A DNA stretch of 64,000 nucleotides, from the NCBI RefSeq assembly GCF_004379255.2, contig NC_056038.1, forward strand, positions 23,734,061 to 23,798,060, given 5' to 3'. The stretch comes from Salvia splendens (Eukaryota; Streptophyta; Magnoliopsida; Lamiales; Lamiaceae). The translations under genes were made by a program, and so were the position numbers. Shown here piece by piece: positions 63,316 to 64,000 of this stretch (position 1 is its first letter; each line of letters opens with the position of its first letter). The notes under the pieces were generated by a model that did not search any database, was not told the origin of the DNA, and worked only from the letters and a program-made list of their open reading frames with translations.

Positions 63316-64000
63316 CAAAATCCTCCTATCTTCGATGGGATAGGAGAGCCAGCAAAGGCCAAGACTTAGATACGCGCATTGGAGATCAGCTTCAAATTCT
63401 TCAATTGCACTGAGGAAGAGCGTTTGATTTGTGTAACCTACCAACTCACGGATTCGGACGACTTTTGGTGGGACAAGCAAATGACCATGACCACTGAGCA
63501 AATGGATACAATGACATGGGAGGACATTATACCGAAAGGCGAAGACAGCCGAGTTTTACAATCTCAAACAAGGGCGCATGTCAGTGACAGAATATGGCCG
63601 CACACTTGCGACATGGCTCGGCATGCACCCGGACAAGGGATACCAATAAGAAGATGGCTGAGAAGTTCCGTTCGGGCTTAAGGCATGAGATAAGGATAGC
63701 AGTTGCCAACCTTGGAAGACTTACATGCGCTGGATCGTTGACCCACGTACTAGACGTGGAGGAAGCTATGCCCAAGGAGAGGGCGATGTGAAACACTACA
63801 CTAGCACTGCCTCCACTACATTCTTCTCGAGAGAAGAGAAAGTGTGATGAGAATAAGGCTCCCTATGAAAACAAGGGATACCAGCCCACCCATAACCAAC
63901 CAAAGTATAGGGGGGTACATGCTGCACCGAGATGGGTGATTTCCGACCCAAACCCCCTCAATGCATCGTTTGCTCATACTATCATTTTGGGAAGTGTAGA
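63316..64000 (+). pseudogene. Ty3 gag with stop and frame breaks
   Basis: The remnant opens with PPIFDGIGEPAKAK, reaches a TAG (63367-63369) where gag proteins usually have Trp, then gives IRALEISFKFFNCTEEERLI and VTYQLTDSDDFWW, the usual gag order. A gap and frame change near 63530 is followed by the EFYNLKQGRM-SVTEYGRT word in another frame, then KMAEKFRSGLRHEIRIAVAN and DVEEAMPKE. At the window edge a knuckle of the form Cys-X2-Cys-X3-His-X3-Cys (63954-63995) is readable. Gag forms the particle and binds RNA; this copy is not functional. Confidence 0.8.

Larger units (their letters stand above)
61490..64000 (+). mobile_element. 5' part of a damaged Ty3 retrotransposon
   Basis: A promoter-like LTR stretch with a TATA box at 61675-61684, a G15 run at about 61786-61802 and T-rich transcribed sequence precedes a gag remnant that runs off the right edge. 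No second LTR lies in the window, so the LTR borders and the primer-binding site could not be set; the left limit is approximate. Confidence 0.5.

Overview
The window is nuclear DNA of a flowering plant, almost certainly a core eudicot. It has spliced plant genes with short GT-AG introns, plant gene families (a Mn-type metal tolerance protein, a QALGGH zinc finger, a nCBP-type cap-binding protein) and dense layers of plant transposons. An asterid or Lamiales source would fit, but that is a weak guess. Six host loci are recognisable: a C2H2/EAR zinc-finger repressor (12.8-13.2 kb, -), an MTP8-type cation diffusion facilitator (21.9-24.1 kb, -), a DED1/DDX3-type DEAD-box helicase (27.5-31.4 kb, -), a TRAF-type zinc-finger protein (46.2-48.0 kb, +), a CSD3-type Cu/Zn superoxide dismutase (50.5-52.1 kb, +) and a nCBP/4EHP locus broken by two in-frame stops (52.5-54.6 kb, -). 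Exon totals divide by three for every intact gene.

Region by region: 1-6.8 kb is an Athila-like Ty3 derivative with a gag remnant, no pol, a broken ORF1 and a 3' LTR. 6.9-8.0 kb holds two further ORF1 pieces in opposite orientations. 8.0-10.6 kb is the 3' end of a minus-strand chromovirus (LTR plus integrase/chromodomain), cut off abruptly at 10.6 kb. 10.6-21.6 kb is AT-rich DNA full of short DNA transposons around the zinc-finger gene; it includes a hAT with an 8-bp target duplication and a three-unit PIF/Harbinger array. 21.8-31.9 kb carries MTP8, a lone MTP8-like first exon upstream of it, and the helicase. 32-38 kb holds MULEs with perfect 9-bp target duplications and a 2.5-kb solo LTR with a perfect 5-bp duplication inside a MITE. 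38.0-45.4 kb is a PIF/Harbinger element that carries a Myb-like ORF1 gene split by a young, non-autonomous chromovirus with two 1504-bp LTRs. 45.6-54.6 kb is gene-dense. 54.9-61.5 kb is a stack of nested elements: a hAT-like remnant, an eleven-copy tandem array built around an initiator-tRNA primer-binding-site motif, a MITE broken by both a hAT and a Helitron, and a short organellar/bacterial-type 23S rRNA fragment. 61.5-64 kb is the 5' part of another damaged Ty3 element whose gag runs off the window end.

The host genes are not an operon-like set and no shared pathway is evident; MTP8 and the superoxide dismutase both concern metal or redox handling, probably by chance. The main story is transposon stratigraphy: many insertion boundaries, target duplications and nesting orders can be read directly. 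The observations most worth checking are the alternative or duplicated MTP8 first exon of identical length and splice phase, the nCBP locus with two TGA codons, the primer-binding-site tandem array, and the 23S-like fragment.
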